Origin: an uncultured Collinsella sp. | GTDB taxonomy: Bacteria; Actinomycetota; Coriobacteriia; Coriobacteriales; Coriobacteriaceae | Assembly (NCBI GenBank): GCA_902464645.1 | Contig: CABQKL010000004.1 | Coordinates: 1 to 42,255 of the forward strand | Direction of reading: 5' to 3' | Length of the DNA: 42,255 bases | Translations under genes and position numbers: made by a program | Notes under the pieces: generated by a model | The model's input: only the letters and a program-made list of their open reading frames with translations | The model's database searches: none | What the model was told of the DNA's origin: nothing | Shown: positions 41,688 to 42,255 of the stretch, piece after piece | Layout of the letters: every line of letters starts with the position of its first letter | Numbering within the stretch: the stretch's first letter is position 1

Positions 41688-42255
41688 CTACTCGGCAGTT
41701 ACAGTGATGTTCTCGCGATGCGCACGGATGACGTCCCAGCTAAAGTATTCGACCAGCTGCTTGGCAGAGCGCGGTGTGGTGTCCGGTGCGATGCCCGTTT
41801 GCCCGGCGAGCCAGCCCAGCAATGCCTCGGGTGTGCCAAAGCGGGCGCGGAGCTCGCCCAGGTCCAGATCGCGATCGCGCTTGGAAAGGCGGCGGCCGTC
41901 CGGCGACATGAGCAGCGGAATATGCGCGTAGTGCGGCGTGGGAAGTCCCAGCAGATGCTGCAGGTAGATTTGGCGCGGCGTGGAGCCCAGCAGGTCGCAT
42001 CCGCGCACGACCTCGGTAACACCCATGGCGGCGTCGTCGACCACCACGGCCAGCTGGTAGGCAAACACGCCGTCGCTGCGGCGCACCAAAAAGTCGCCGC
42101 ATTCGGTGGCGAGTGCCTCGCATTGGGCCCCGTACGTGCGGTCCACGAATTCGACCACATCGTCTGCGAGGTCGTCGACGGCGGGCACGCGCAGGCGCGT
42201 GGCCGGGGCGCGCAGGGCACTGCGGCGGGCGACCTCTTCGGCCGAAAGGCCTCGG
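41688..42255 (-). CDS. gluQ: Glutamyl-Q tRNA(Asp) synthetase, C-terminal part (5' end outside window)
   Basis: About 188 codons of the C-terminal part. Motifs include FAYQLAVVVDDAAMGVTEVV, RGCDLLGSTPRQIYLQHLLG and the KMSKS-like SKRDRDLDLGELRARFG. The last one, with KRDRDLDL, is typical of the truncated GluRS paralogue that attaches glutamate to queuosine in tRNA-Asp and lacks the anticodon-binding domain. The frame is still open at the window edge, so the HIGH-like part is missing. Ordinary glutamyl-tRNA synthetase is excluded by the short C-terminus. Confidence 0.88.
   Translation of the reverse strand, partial: RGLSAEEVARRSALRAPATRLRVPAVDDLADDVVEFVDRTYGAQCEALATECGDFLVRRSDGVFAYQLAVVVDDAAMGVTEVVRGCDLLGSTPRQIYLQHLLGLPTPHYAHIPLLMSPDGRRLSKRDRDLDLGELRARFGTPEALLGWLAGQTGIAPDTTPRSAKQLVEYFSWDVIRAHRENITVTAE

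Noticed and set aside
1..42255. CRISPR arrays, rRNA genes, integrases or transposase genes
   Set aside because: I looked for regularly spaced repeats, rRNA signatures and recombinase motifs and saw none in the window.

Overview
The window looks like a chromosomal segment of a high-GC, gut-type actinobacterium of the Coriobacteriia, most likely Collinsella. Clues are the GC-rich codon use, the eno - DivIC/FtsB-like - Ppx/GppA order typical of actinobacteria, the large alanine-rich cell-wall-anchored protein, and a 183-bp dispersed repeat of a kind I associate with Collinsella. The genus is inferred, not proved.

Layout. (1) 1-8130, core-like: 3' part of enolase with terminator, DivIC/FtsB-like division protein, Ppx/GppA phosphatase, a duplicated tRNA-3'-end/terminator unit, tRNA-Leu(TAA), a small membrane-anchored helical protein, an orphan PTS EIIB (GatB type), a VOC protein, repeat copy 1, and a minus-strand operon of DUF4342-like protein, OmpR-type regulator and histidine kinase. 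(2) 8238-10116: repeat copy 2, then an AbiE toxin-antitoxin pair with an apparently leaderless, operator-embedded promoter. (3) 10142-16440: a fused HsdM/HsdS-like protein without methylase motifs, divergent from a plus-strand group of an unknown 305-aa protein, a soluble VirD4/TraG-like ATPase, a ClpP-like protease with intact triad, and two unknown proteins. (4) 16441-28390, a nested defence island: a SIR2-domain protein, a decayed 3' end of a restriction subunit, a complete four-gene LlaJI-type restriction-modification operon (two m5C methyltransferases, McrB-like AAA+ subunit, DUF2357/PD-(D/E)XK subunit), a frameshifted phage tail relic and a 720-aa zinc-motif protein. (5) 28500-35605: two small acidic proteins, a 1310-aa SF2 helicase with a nuclease-like C-terminus, and an overlapping 631-aa protein whose C-terminal half resembles a PIWI/pPIWI_RE module. 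(6) 35650-42255: a promoter and 64-aa acidic protein, a 1116-aa alanine-rich CAP-domain surface protein, two small membrane proteins, two overlapping metallophosphatases and the C-terminus of glutamyl-Q tRNA(Asp) synthetase.

How the genes may work together. The island at 8.5-35.6 kb is a dense defence locus. AbiE and the LlaJI-type system are recognisable complete systems. The SIR2 gene lies directly downstream of the decayed R2 copy, which suggests SIR2 was cargo of an earlier copy of the same RM operon. The most interesting candidate is the helicase-nuclease plus PIWI-like pair (28.5-35.6 kb). Together with the VirD4-like ATPase/ClpP/HsdMS-like group it could be one larger system split by the RM island, but that is inference only.
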